Part shown: piece after piece, positions 1 to 6,742 of the stretch
Layout: every line of letters starts with the position of its first letter
Position numbering within the stretch: the stretch's first letter is position 1
NCBI GenBank assembly: GCA_964642815.1
Contig: CAZXSA010000139.1
Location: 1-13,158 of the forward strand
Origin: JAAYCU01 sp964642815
Lineage (GTDB): Bacteria; Planctomycetota; Phycisphaerae; UBA1845; PWPN01
Length of the DNA stretch: 13,158 nt
Direction of reading: 5' to 3'
The notes under the pieces: model-generated
What the model was told of the DNA's origin: nothing
What the model saw: the letters and a program-made list of their open reading frames with translations, nothing else
Databases searched by the model: none
Made by a program: the position numbers and the translations under genes

Positions 1-500
1 TGGATATGCCCTTCTTCGAGTGGGACGATCAGACTAATCGCTGGTCGTTCCTGCATCATCCGTTCACCATGCCGCACGAGGAGGACCTCGACAAGCTGGA
101 GAGCGATCCCGGCGCGGTGCGGGCCAAATGCTACGACTCGGTGCTGAACGGCGTCGAGTTGGGTAGCGGGTCGGTTCGTATCCATCGCATGGATCTGCAG
201 AAGCGAATGTTCAGCTTGTTGGGCATCAGCGAGGAAGAAGCCCATCGCAAGTTCGAGCATCTGCTGACAGCGTTGCAGTACGGCGCCCCGCCGCACGGTG
301 GCCTGGCCCTCGGCTTGGACCGCATCGCCATGCTGCTGGCCGGCGCCGACAGCATCCGCGACGTGACCGCGTTCCCCAAGACGCAGAAGGCGTTCTGCCC
401 GCTGACCGAATGCCCCGGGGAAGTCGACGCTAAACAGCTCGACGAACTCGGCATCGATTTGGCCCCGGCGGTCAAGGCCAAACGGGCGGGTAAGGCGTAG
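1..500 (+). CDS. aspS: Aspartyl-tRNA synthetase, C-terminal part (5' end outside window)
   Basis: This is the last 166 or so residues of a class II aspartyl-tRNA synthetase, which charges tRNA-Asp with aspartate in the cytoplasm. The reading frame enters from outside the window (first full codon at base 3) and stops with TAG at 498-500. The ATG at base 6 is internal, because the family is usually near 590 residues. Visible landmarks are FFEWDDQTNRW followed by LHHPFTMP, then NGVELGSGSVRIH (the active-site strand region; most homologues have GGG where this has GSG), and class II motif 3, GGLALGLDR, at about bases 297-323, containing the conserved arginine that contacts ATP. This is followed by SIRDVTAFPKT, which is characteristic of bacterial AspRS. 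Whether it is the discriminating or non-discriminating (Asp/Asn) form cannot be decided from this fragment. The C-terminal tail is short and basic. No terminator hairpin with a U-tract is obvious just downstream. Confidence 0.96.
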   Translation, partial: DMPFFEWDDQTNRWSFLHHPFTMPHEEDLDKLESDPGAVRAKCYDSVLNGVELGSGSVRIHRMDLQKRMFSLLGISEEEAHRKFEHLLTALQYGAPPHGGLALGLDRIAMLLAGADSIRDVTAFPKTQKAFCPLTECPGEVDAKQLDELGIDLAPAVKAKRAGKA

Positions 501-776
501 CGGATGCAGAGTTGGAGCGAAGGAAAGCTAAAGGGATGATTCCGCCTGCTTTCTTACGGCTCCTAACGCGGTGCTCCGGGAATATGATTTGCCTGCCTTG
601 TCTCTCGCCGGCTTGCCACGGCCCACCACGGCGAGGCAGGCCCGCCCAAGCCCGGCTCCGCTGGGCTCCGCGGCAGCGAGCGAGGCAAGCGGGTACACTG
701 CTTCGGGTTGGCGGGATGGTTCGCGTCCGCGCGTTGATATGGCGCGAAGATGAGGCACTTGACGTTGAGAGGTTGT
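501..776. other. Gene-free, dyad-rich GC spacer
   Basis: No convincing gene is seen between the aspS stop and the repeat pair that follows. Short open frames on both strands here lack family resemblance and ribosome-binding sites. The stretch is crowded with short repeats. gcctgcct (591-598) faces aggcaggc (634-641). gcttgcc (611-617) faces ggcaagc (684-690). ccacggc occurs twice (616-622 and 626-632), and gcgaggca occurs twice (631-638 and 680-687). A degenerate copy of the downstream repeat core, gcttcgggttgg, lies at 700-711. This looks like accumulated intergenic repeat material rather than a decayed gene. A structured RNA cannot be excluded. Confidence 0.5.
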
Positions 777-831
777 CCCTTGCTGGCGCTTCGGGCTGGC
801 AGAAAGAACCCTCGCTGGCGCTTCGGGCTGG
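777..831. repeat. Tandem intergenic repeat, core gctggcgcttcgggctgg
   Basis: Two 23-base copies (777-799 and 809-831) are separated by a 32-base period and differ at one position (T versus C just before the core). The shared 18-base core is gctggcgcttcgggctgg. A shorter degenerate relative lies upstream at 700-711. Read on the minus strand, the copies encode peptides containing QPEAPAR. I remember that string from many spurious short open frames in planctomycete genomes, which suggests a dispersed, high-copy intergenic element. The repeat identity is seen directly; the taxonomic association is from memory. Confidence 0.8.
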
Positions 832-864
832 TAAGAAACGCGCCGCTTTATCATCCTGCTGTAT

Positions 865-1275
865 ATGTTCTCACGATTGAGTCGGATTGTTCTCTGGAAA
901 TACGCCGACGATGTTCCTATCGATAAGCTGCATCGGTATTATCGTATCGCCACATGGATAATCCGGATAGGGTGCGGGGCCGCCGTGCTGATGGTGTCAT
1001 CTCTTGCGGAGTTCATCTTTTCCAGGGATGGTGTGCTTCGAGATATCACCATGATCATTCTTCTGGCTAGTTGTACTTTGTGTATGTTCCTATTGTTTCC
1101 GTCTGTTTTAACGGTCGCTTGGGCTAATGAAATCGAAAACACCCTGAAGGAACGTGGATTCCCTCTGATAGAGGAGAAGAAGAAGATCACTTTGCGGGTT
1201 GGCATCTCTGCTATGAAGGTGTGTTTTTGGTTTATCGTAATCATCGTGGGAGTCAATCTATTTCACCGGCGATAG
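865..1275 (+). CDS. Small membrane protein of unknown function
   Basis: A 136-residue protein that I do not recognise. It has three hydrophobic segments, at about residues 29-52, 60-84 and 111-132. A short polar N-terminus (FSRLSRIVLWKYADD) precedes the first, and a charged loop (KERGFPLIEEKKK) lies between the second and third, so it is probably an inner-membrane protein. The ATG at 865 is the first usable start after an in-frame TAA at 832-834; there is no clear Shine-Dalgarno site. Base composition is clearly lower in GC than the neighbours: three 60-base rows counted by hand average about 42 percent, against about 58 percent for a row of asd. It also follows directly on the repeat pair. 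This may indicate acquisition or relaxed selection. Its end is convergent with the minus-strand glycosyltransferase, so it is probably transcribed alone. Confidence 0.6.
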   Translation: MFSRLSRIVLWKYADDVPIDKLHRYYRIATWIIRIGCGAAVLMVSSLAEFIFSRDGVLRDITMIILLASCTLCMFLLFPSVLTVAWANEIENTLKERGFPLIEEKKKITLRVGISAMKVCFWFIVIIVGVNLFHRR

Positions 1276-1310
1276 ACGGGCTTTCTCTCGCCTGTTCACT
1301 GTTGTTTGTT
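1268..1310. terminator. Possible weak terminator between convergent genes
   Basis: ggcgatag (1268-1275) can pair with ctctcgcc (1285-1292), with one mismatch and a 9-base loop. It is followed on the plus strand by a T-rich run (1293-1310). It lies between two convergent stop codons, at 1275 and 1296. The stem is short and overlaps the end of the upstream gene, so support is modest. Confidence 0.3.
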
Positions 1311-3302
1311 TGCACCGCAATCATAGAGTCGCGCATGTGGATTACCTAAAAGCCGATGGATAATGTCGGCCGTGGGACCCCAACCTTTGGGGGGCGATAC
1401 GAAATCCCCGGCAGTGCGATCGAGGTCGCGCCAAACTACCCCTGATACTTCGCGGCCATGCTGCATAGCCCACATTTCAATACTCTTGGCTTCATCCTCG
1501 GCATGTTGCCTCAAGCCCATGCCTACGGGAAGATAGACGAACCTAGCCGCGCATTTTTTTATCATCTCCGCAAAGCGCTCGACGCTGACGATGGGATCCC
1601 GCCCCATGAATCCGCCGTAGGCCATGACCGGCTCACCGGTTTCGACAATGACGGCCGCGGCCAGATGAATGTCCGGCGTGGCCAGTAAAAATCGCTCGTT
1701 TTGTCGATGGCTTTGCAGAAACGCGGTCAGGGTGTTGATGTTGAGTTGGTTTGCTTCATGAATTTCCGGAGGAGTCGCATGCTCCAGTAAAACCGGATCG
1801 GCCAGCGGCACCATGCGCCCCTCGGCCGCCAAGGCCGGCGTTAACGACCAGGCCGCCGGGCAGACGAGTAAGGCCAGCACGCCGACAACGGCCGCGCCTT
1901 GCCTCAATCCGTAGCGAAGCCGATCGCCTTGCACGATCCGCGATGCCTGAAAAAGAACAAAGCCCAACAATCCGCCGGCGAACAATCCAGCAGTCAACCA
2001 GAGCCAGGGAGGATAACAGCCGAGTATTCTGACCTGCCATGAGGCCGTCAGACCGAACGCAAGAAGGGGCAGTAATAGCCAATAACCCCCGCGCTCGGCG
2101 GCCTTCCATAGATAAACCGCTCCGATCCCCGTCAGAGCGGCGACGGCCGGGGCCATGACCGAAAGGTAATAGGGATGAACAGGCGCACGGGCGAAACTGA
2201 ACACGGCCGCATAGGTCAGTAACCATCCCAACCAAAGGAATAGTGTTTGATGCAAAGAGCAGAGGGGCAACTTGGGACGATCAAGCATCAGAAGTGCAAT
2301 AATCCCAGTCAGCACAAAGGGCCACCACCAGGAGATATGGCCGGCCAGGTCGCGATTGAGCATCCGAAACAATCCCGGCCGCCCACCGTGGCCGGTAAGC
2401 TGGTCCGTCCCTCCGTCCGGACCCCCACCGGGTGGTGCGGATAAACCGGGAGTGCCCGGAGGCAGTGGCCCGCGAGGAGCATCCCCGGTTCCGGGCCGAT
2501 TTCTGCCGGCCACGTTTCCAAAGCCTTTTGATCCGAACGCCAGCCCGAACGCCGAGTTGTTATGGGTATCTCCAACGAAAGGCCTCCGATCCGCCGGCGT
2601 CAGTTCAACCAGCATCGGCCACGAAAAGGACACCATGAGCAGGACGACCGTGGCCAGGCTCAGATGCATGAACCTTTGTCCGCGTCGAAGGGGAGCCCCC
2701 AGCCAGTAGACCAAATAAAACGTGGGCAGGACGATATAGGCCGCCAGCAGTTTCACATTGAAAGCCACCCCGACCATCACGGCGCTGAGCATCAGCCACC
2801 GGCCACGCCCTGATCGAACCGCCTTTAACAAAGTCCAGGCGGCCACGATCAACGCCAACACCAGGCAACTGTCGGCCAGGTTGCTCCGATCGGCGGCCAC
2901 GGTGGCCGGCGTAAGCGCGAGAACAATGCCGGCCAGCAGACCACCGCCTGCGCCCACGGCGCTTCGTGTCAGATGATAGACCAGAAGAACCGCGGCGACA
3001 CCCTCGATCGCCTGCGGTAAATGCAGGCTCAGGCTGGAGAATCCAAACAATTTGACCGCCAAGGCCTGGATCCAGAAGGCCACCGGCGGCTTGTCCAAGG
3101 CCAGGAAGCCTGCAGGGTCGAAGGCGGCATAGAGAAAATTGTGTCCGTCAATCGCCATGCTCCGCACTGCCGCCGCGTAGTAGATATTCCCGTACCCATG
3201 TCCCGGTAGATGCCACAGCCGCACCCCCGCCGCGATCAGAATGATGAGCAACAGACCTATGTTCGGAATAGTAACCACGCCCTGTCTGTCGTGTTCGTTC
3301 AT
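1296..3302 (-). CDS. Polytopic membrane glycosyltransferase, YkcB/ArnT-like (GT39/GT83 superfamily)
   Basis: A 668-residue integral membrane protein resembling the YkcB-type branch of the GT-C glycosyltransferases, which use polyprenyl-phosphate sugars to glycosylate extracytoplasmic acceptors. Seen in order: a first membrane helix (about 14-30); the extracytoplasmic loop with YYAAAVRSM (41-49), FDPAG (61-65) and LDKPP (69-73), the hallmark of this branch; then roughly ten more hydrophobic segments to about residue 490. A glycine/proline-rich loop (about 256-310) precedes LFRMLNRDLAGHISWW, an arrangement I associate with the family. The soluble C-terminal domain contains VIVETGEPVMAYGGFMGRDP (551-570), also typical. 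D62 and D70 are the candidate acidic catalytic or metal residues. The ATG at 3302 is the first start after an in-frame stop at 3315-3317. It has no recognisable Shine-Dalgarno site, so translation may be coupled to the beta-helix gene ending 38 bases upstream. Donor and acceptor are unknown. Confidence 0.88.
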   Translation of the reverse strand: MNEHDRQGVVTIPNIGLLLIILIAAGVRLWHLPGHGYGNIYYAAAVRSMAIDGHNFLYAAFDPAGFLALDKPPVAFWIQALAVKLFGFSSLSLHLPQAIEGVAAVLLVYHLTRSAVGAGGGLLAGIVLALTPATVAADRSNLADSCLVLALIVAAWTLLKAVRSGRGRWLMLSAVMVGVAFNVKLLAAYIVLPTFYLVYWLGAPLRRGQRFMHLSLATVVLLMVSFSWPMLVELTPADRRPFVGDTHNNSAFGLAFGSKGFGNVAGRNRPGTGDAPRGPLPPGTPGLSAPPGGGPDGGTDQLTGHGGRPGLFRMLNRDLAGHISWWWPFVLTGIIALLMLDRPKLPLCSLHQTLFLWLGWLLTYAAVFSFARAPVHPYYLSVMAPAVAALTGIGAVYLWKAAERGGYWLLLPLLAFGLTASWQVRILGCYPPWLWLTAGLFAGGLLGFVLFQASRIVQGDRLRYGLRQGAAVVGVLALLVCPAAWSLTPALAAEGRMVPLADPVLLEHATPPEIHEANQLNINTLTAFLQSHRQNERFLLATPDIHLAAAVIVETGEPVMAYGGFMGRDPIVSVERFAEMIKKCAARFVYLPVGMGLRQHAEDEAKSIEMWAMQHGREVSGVVWRDLDRTAGDFVSPPKGWGPTADIIHRLLGNPHARLYDCGANKQQ

Positions 3303-3340
3303 GGAAGAAACCGATCAAACATGGAAATCATCGTGGCCCA

Positions 3341-4414
3341 TCAGTCGCCGATCCGGGGTGGATTGCCGTAGGCGTTGTCGTGGACGCGCGTCTTCTCCCC
3401 GGCACGAACGGCGGATTTGCCATCGGCGTGTTTCGGGAACCAGTTCCGATAGATGTCACAGATATCCTCGGGGACGCCACGAATGGCGATCATGGTTTTG
3501 TAGTCGGCCCGAAAGGTGTTGTGGTGCATAAGCATCTTGGTGCCGGCGATGTTGGTGCCATCCTTCCGATCGCCGCCGCCGTGCATATCGAAGCAGTGGC
3601 CGTTAGTAATGCCCAACTCGACGTTGTGCCGGGCCTCGTAGCCACAGGGCGGACTCCCCGTGCCCGCGATGGAATGGCGGTTCGCGTCGAACAGGTTCCG
3701 CTCGATCAGCGCGGTGGCCTTGTCGAGGCAGACGCCATAACCCAGGCCGGTATACTGGCAGTGATGGATATAACTGTGGTGAATATGGTGCCGCTCGCCC
3801 TTGATGAGGTAAACCGCGGCGTGGCTCCAGCCCGACAGCTCGCAGTTATCGACCTCCAGGCCGGCGTGCTCGGTGGTGATGGCCGTCGAGGTGGGCAGCT
3901 TGTAGTAATACTCGTGGCCGCGCCCCTCGGCGAAAGAACGGCGATGATGATCATTGTAGCGTTTGGGATTGGGACCCTGAATGCGCAGGCCGCTGATACG
4001 TACGTCCGGACCGTCCAGGCGAAACAGGGTAACGGTCTTGAGCGCATCGGAGCAGATCAACGCTCCTTTTGATCCGTCCTGGCCACGGTTGCCGGCCAAG
4101 GTTACGCCCGCGGGGACGACCAGAACCAGTTCATCGATATAAACCAGCGAGGTGCAGTCAATCTCGGTCTCGCCGGGAATGAAAATTGTCTGGCCGGCCT
4201 TGGCCTTGGCCAGCGCCTCGATCAATTGCTCGAGGGTTTCGGCCGTGAAGTCCCCTTTGGTCACGATCCGTTTATACCCCGCGCCTCCACCGATCGGGCC
4301 GATCTCATCGGGCTGGGCCCCGTAGATTTCGCCATTTACTTGAACGAAAGTGGGTTCTTCGGCATAAGCCATGCAAGGTAGCAGCGCGATCAGGGCAATG
4401 ATCCGAAAAATCAT
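3341..4414 (-). CDS. Secreted right-handed parallel beta-helix protein (pectate-lyase-like fold)
   Basis: A 357-residue exported protein. Residues 1-18 (MIFRIIALIALLPCMAYA) form a signal peptide ending AYA. After a lead-in with GQTIFIPG and VPAGVTLAGNRG, the chain shows repeated short strands typical of beta-helix coils: LFRLDGPDVRISGLRI, AGLEVDNCELSGW, HHIHHSYIHHC, ATALIERNLFDANRH, KMLMHHNTFRAD and TRVHDNAYGN. This fold is shared by polysaccharide lyases, glycoside hydrolases and binding proteins, so an enzymatic role is plausible but unproven. The histidine-dense coil at about 209-218 and the loop CFDMHGGGDRKDG (274-286) are candidate substrate or metal sites. A longer frame starts at 4483, but it would overlap the upstream gene and put 23 extra residues before the signal peptide. 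It is the middle gene of a three-gene minus-strand set, 43 bases after the esterase. Confidence 0.85.
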   Translation of the reverse strand: MIFRIIALIALLPCMAYAEEPTFVQVNGEIYGAQPDEIGPIGGGAGYKRIVTKGDFTAETLEQLIEALAKAKAGQTIFIPGETEIDCTSLVYIDELVLVVPAGVTLAGNRGQDGSKGALICSDALKTVTLFRLDGPDVRISGLRIQGPNPKRYNDHHRRSFAEGRGHEYYYKLPTSTAITTEHAGLEVDNCELSGWSHAAVYLIKGERHHIHHSYIHHCQYTGLGYGVCLDKATALIERNLFDANRHSIAGTGSPPCGYEARHNVELGITNGHCFDMHGGGDRKDGTNIAGTKMLMHHNTFRADYKTMIAIRGVPEDICDIYRNWFPKHADGKSAVRAGEKTRVHDNAYGNPPRIGD

Positions 4415-4421
4415 CTGTTTT

Positions 4422-4426
4422 CTCCT
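4422..4426 (-). promoter_or_regulatory. Shine-Dalgarno site fixing the beta-helix gene start
   Basis: AGGAG on the minus strand lies 7 bases before the ATG at 4414. This places the start at the methionine that opens the signal peptide. Neither the earlier in-frame ATG at 4429 nor the one at 4483 has a site this good. Confidence 0.75.
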
Positions 4427-4457
4427 CATGCTCGGACTTATCAAGGGTGTGTTGTAG

Positions 4458-6485
4458 TCACTTATGTTGTGACAACCACTCATTTATTTCTTCCGGAGAG
4501 GCGAGTTTTTGCGTAACCTTGACTTCCACGCCATTGAGTTTGCCGGCCGTTTCGATCCAGGAGGCATCGAAGCCCTCGCCGACGTTGTGCAGCCAGATCG
4601 GACCGTTGGCGGCCACGGCGGCCACGGCCGCCAACCCGCCGATCCGCTGGATCATGGGCAAGTAGAGATTGTTCATGTAGGTGTCATCTCCGCCCGCGCC
4701 CCAGCCGTTCAGGTCAATAACCGCCGGCATCTTCTTCGCCTCTTCCGGCGGAACCATTGCTCGGGCAATCAGGCACGCCGGCCCCAACGGTCCTTCCCCG
4801 ACCATTTGAACGGACGATACCGCCGCTCTGGCCGATTCCGCCTTGATGCTCGTCAACAAATTGAAAATCGTCAGGGCCGACGGCGTGCGATTAAAGGTAA
4901 TGAAAAACTTAGCGGCGAATTGCTGCCTGTTGGCCTTCGGTTCGTCAAAACGTACACGGGGGTGATAGGAGGCCGGAGAAAGAGACTTTGCCCGTCCGAC
5001 AGACACGGAAGCATCGCTTGTGTCCACCGGCTTTCTGATTCCCTCGTTGGACAGGATCAGGCGGAAAGGGTGCGGCGTCTTGTTTGAACTCAATCTCACA
5101 TTAAAAACCACCGCCATCTGTCTATCACGTTCGTAGAGACGTTGAGGGGGATCCATCCTCATTCCGATCGCCTCCAAACGCGGCCAGTCCGAGGTGACAA
5201 TATGTTTCAGGCTCATGCGTACGACTTGTTCAAGCTCGGCCAGCTTTTCCTTCGTGCTCGGCCGCAAGACCTCGATCTGTTCGCGGGCCATCTTTTTCCA
5301 GTGCTCGGTTAACTGTTCGAGATTGACCGCGTTTTCAGGCAGTTTCCGTCCGGCCCAGACCAGCAGGTCCTCGTCTTTCTCCACCTCAAATTCGCCCTCG
5401 GTGATCGTATCGGCGTCCGGCCGGTTGAGCAGCCATTTTCCGAAGAAACGGTACATGGCCTCGCGGCTGGTCTTGTTGTAGTTATGCTGGGCATCGACGT
5501 GAACATTTTGAACCTTGTCGGCCGCGCCGTAGAGTTCATACACGCCGCGGATCATCGGGTATTCCACTTGCGGCGTGTTCTTCGTCCAGTCGCCGGAAGC
5601 GCTGATCATCAGCAATGGCTTGGGCGCGAACAACGCGCCGATCTCCATGTTGTTCGCGCCGATACGCAGTAGCGGAGCGTTTTCGCACGGACAGCCTCCC
5701 TGCATCGTGCTGGAAATCATGTTCACCGGGGCGGCCACCTGCACGCGTTCGTCCACCGCGCAGAGGATGAAAGTCTGCGTACCGCCTCCGGATGCACCGG
5801 TCACGCCGATCCGTTGCGGATCGACCTCCGGCAGCGATTGGAGAAAATCGATAGCGCGGATGCCGTTCCAAATCTGCACGGCCATCGCGCTGAGGCCCCA
5901 AAGGGCCCGCTCCGGTGAATCCACATCGTGGCCGACATAGTTTTTCTTGCCGGCCCCGAATTGCTCCTTGCTGTCTCCGAACCCGATCATGTCATAGGAA
6001 AACACCACCGCGCCGAGCCGGGCGAGAGTAATGCAGCGGCCGGGCACGGAACAGGTCTCGTCATTCTGGAGTCGCCCCTTGCCCCAATGTCCATGAGGGC
6101 AAGCGACCGCCGGGGCTTTGCCGTTAAGATGGGTCGGCCGATACAGGTTCCCGGTGACGTATAAACCGGGCATGCTCTCGAAATAGACTTTTTCGACGCT
6201 ATACCCGTCGCGAACTATCTTCCCGAAAATTTGAGCATTAAGCGGCGTGCGCGGCGGCTCCGGCACCAGGCCGGCGGCCACCTTGACCTGCTCGCGCAAC
6301 CATGCCCGTCGGGTTTGCCATTGCTCCAGCGATACGTAGCGCGTCGGAGCGAATACCGTGTCGGTGTAGGGCAGGTCACGCATCCGCTCGGCGGCTTTCA
6401 TCATCGCCTCGTACCCGAATTCCCCGCTCCCCGCCGCCAGAAAAACATTTCCCATCAACATGCCGATTAAACCAGTTATGAACAT
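4458..6485 (-). CDS. Secreted alpha/beta-hydrolase, acetylxylan-esterase-like
   Basis: A 675-residue protein with an N-terminal hydrophobic export signal (about 1-18, ending in LAAG). The first 350 residues read as an alpha/beta-hydrolase. HGHWGKG (131-137) is the oxyanion strand region. The nucleophile elbow is GASGG (230-234) with S232. The acid is probably D299 in SASGDWT, and the histidine H334 in DAQHNYN. This matches the large esterase-like hydrolases that abound in planctomycetes and are usually annotated as acetylxylan esterases or dienelactone-hydrolase relatives; removal of acyl groups from polysaccharides is the likely reaction. C265 and C267 (GGCPCEN) could form a tight disulfide or bind metal. 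The C-terminal third (about 440-675) contains a second hydrolase-like region (PAVIDLNGWG, GGLAAVAAVAANGPIWLHN) with no serine elbow, so it is probably non-catalytic. The start is supported by AAAGGAG (6493-6499) 7 bases upstream. It is first in the minus-strand set. Confidence 0.85.
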   Translation of the reverse strand: MFITGLIGMLMGNVFLAAGSGEFGYEAMMKAAERMRDLPYTDTVFAPTRYVSLEQWQTRRAWLREQVKVAAGLVPEPPRTPLNAQIFGKIVRDGYSVEKVYFESMPGLYVTGNLYRPTHLNGKAPAVACPHGHWGKGRLQNDETCSVPGRCITLARLGAVVFSYDMIGFGDSKEQFGAGKKNYVGHDVDSPERALWGLSAMAVQIWNGIRAIDFLQSLPEVDPQRIGVTGASGGGTQTFILCAVDERVQVAAPVNMISSTMQGGCPCENAPLLRIGANNMEIGALFAPKPLLMISASGDWTKNTPQVEYPMIRGVYELYGAADKVQNVHVDAQHNYNKTSREAMYRFFGKWLLNRPDADTITEGEFEVEKDEDLLVWAGRKLPENAVNLEQLTEHWKKMAREQIEVLRPSTKEKLAELEQVVRMSLKHIVTSDWPRLEAIGMRMDPPQRLYERDRQMAVVFNVRLSSNKTPHPFRLILSNEGIRKPVDTSDASVSVGRAKSLSPASYHPRVRFDEPKANRQQFAAKFFITFNRTPSALTIFNLLTSIKAESARAAVSSVQMVGEGPLGPACLIARAMVPPEEAKKMPAVIDLNGWGAGGDDTYMNNLYLPMIQRIGGLAAVAAVAANGPIWLHNVGEGFDASWIETAGKLNGVEVKVTQKLASPEEINEWLSQHK

Positions 6486-6606
6486 GCCCGGACTCCTTTA
6501 CATGTGAACCCCAAACCAGCCCATTAGCATACTCGGAGGGGTATTTCCGGGCGAGATCGCGAGAACCGACCCCAAGCGGCAAGCGGCAAAGCCGCCGGTA
6601 GGCGAT

Positions 6607-6635
6607 TTGCCCTCGACCACGCGAAATGCTATCAT
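6607..6635 (+). promoter_or_regulatory. Candidate sigma70-type promoter for asd
   Basis: TTGCCC (6607-6612) and TATCAT (6630-6635) are separated by exactly 17 bases and match the consensus at 4 of 6 and 5 of 6 positions. Transcription would begin near 6642, giving a leader of about 100 bases before asd. The -35 box overlaps the right arm of a possible dyad, ggcaaa (6585-6590) with tttgcc (6606-6611). Confidence 0.45.
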
Positions 6636-6681
6636 TACGTGTCTTTGTAGATCGACCCGAACAAGGCATTAACTCATTCGG

Positions 6682-6722
6682 CTCCGCCGGCGGCGCCGGG
6701 AAAGCGCTGACCCGGGCGGAGT
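6682..6722 (+). promoter_or_regulatory. GC-rich leader hairpin just before asd
   Basis: ctccgcc (6682-6688) can pair with ggcggag (6715-6721) across a GC-rich loop. The structure ends only a few bases before the Shine-Dalgarno site AGGAG (6728-6732). It could modulate asd translation. I see no recognisable lysine-riboswitch architecture. Function is inferred only. Confidence 0.25.
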
Positions 6723-6742
6723 CTGGCAGGAGTGGTGGTACC

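Noticed and set aside
777..831. The tandem repeat as part of a CRISPR array
   Set aside because: Only two copies with a 9-base spacer, far too short for CRISPR spacers, and no cas genes nearby.
512..880. Overlapping open frames on both strands in the gap after aspS
   Set aside because: They consist largely of dispersed repeat translated in various frames, with no ribosome-binding site or family resemblance.
3380..4072. A 230-residue open frame on the plus strand, antisense to the beta-helix gene
   Set aside because: The minus-strand frame has a signal peptide, ribosome-binding site and beta-helix repeats; the plus-strand frame has none.
4415..4483. The 23-residue N-terminal extension of the beta-helix protein
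   Set aside because: It would precede the signal peptide and overlap the esterase gene, and a strong ribosome-binding site supports the inner start.
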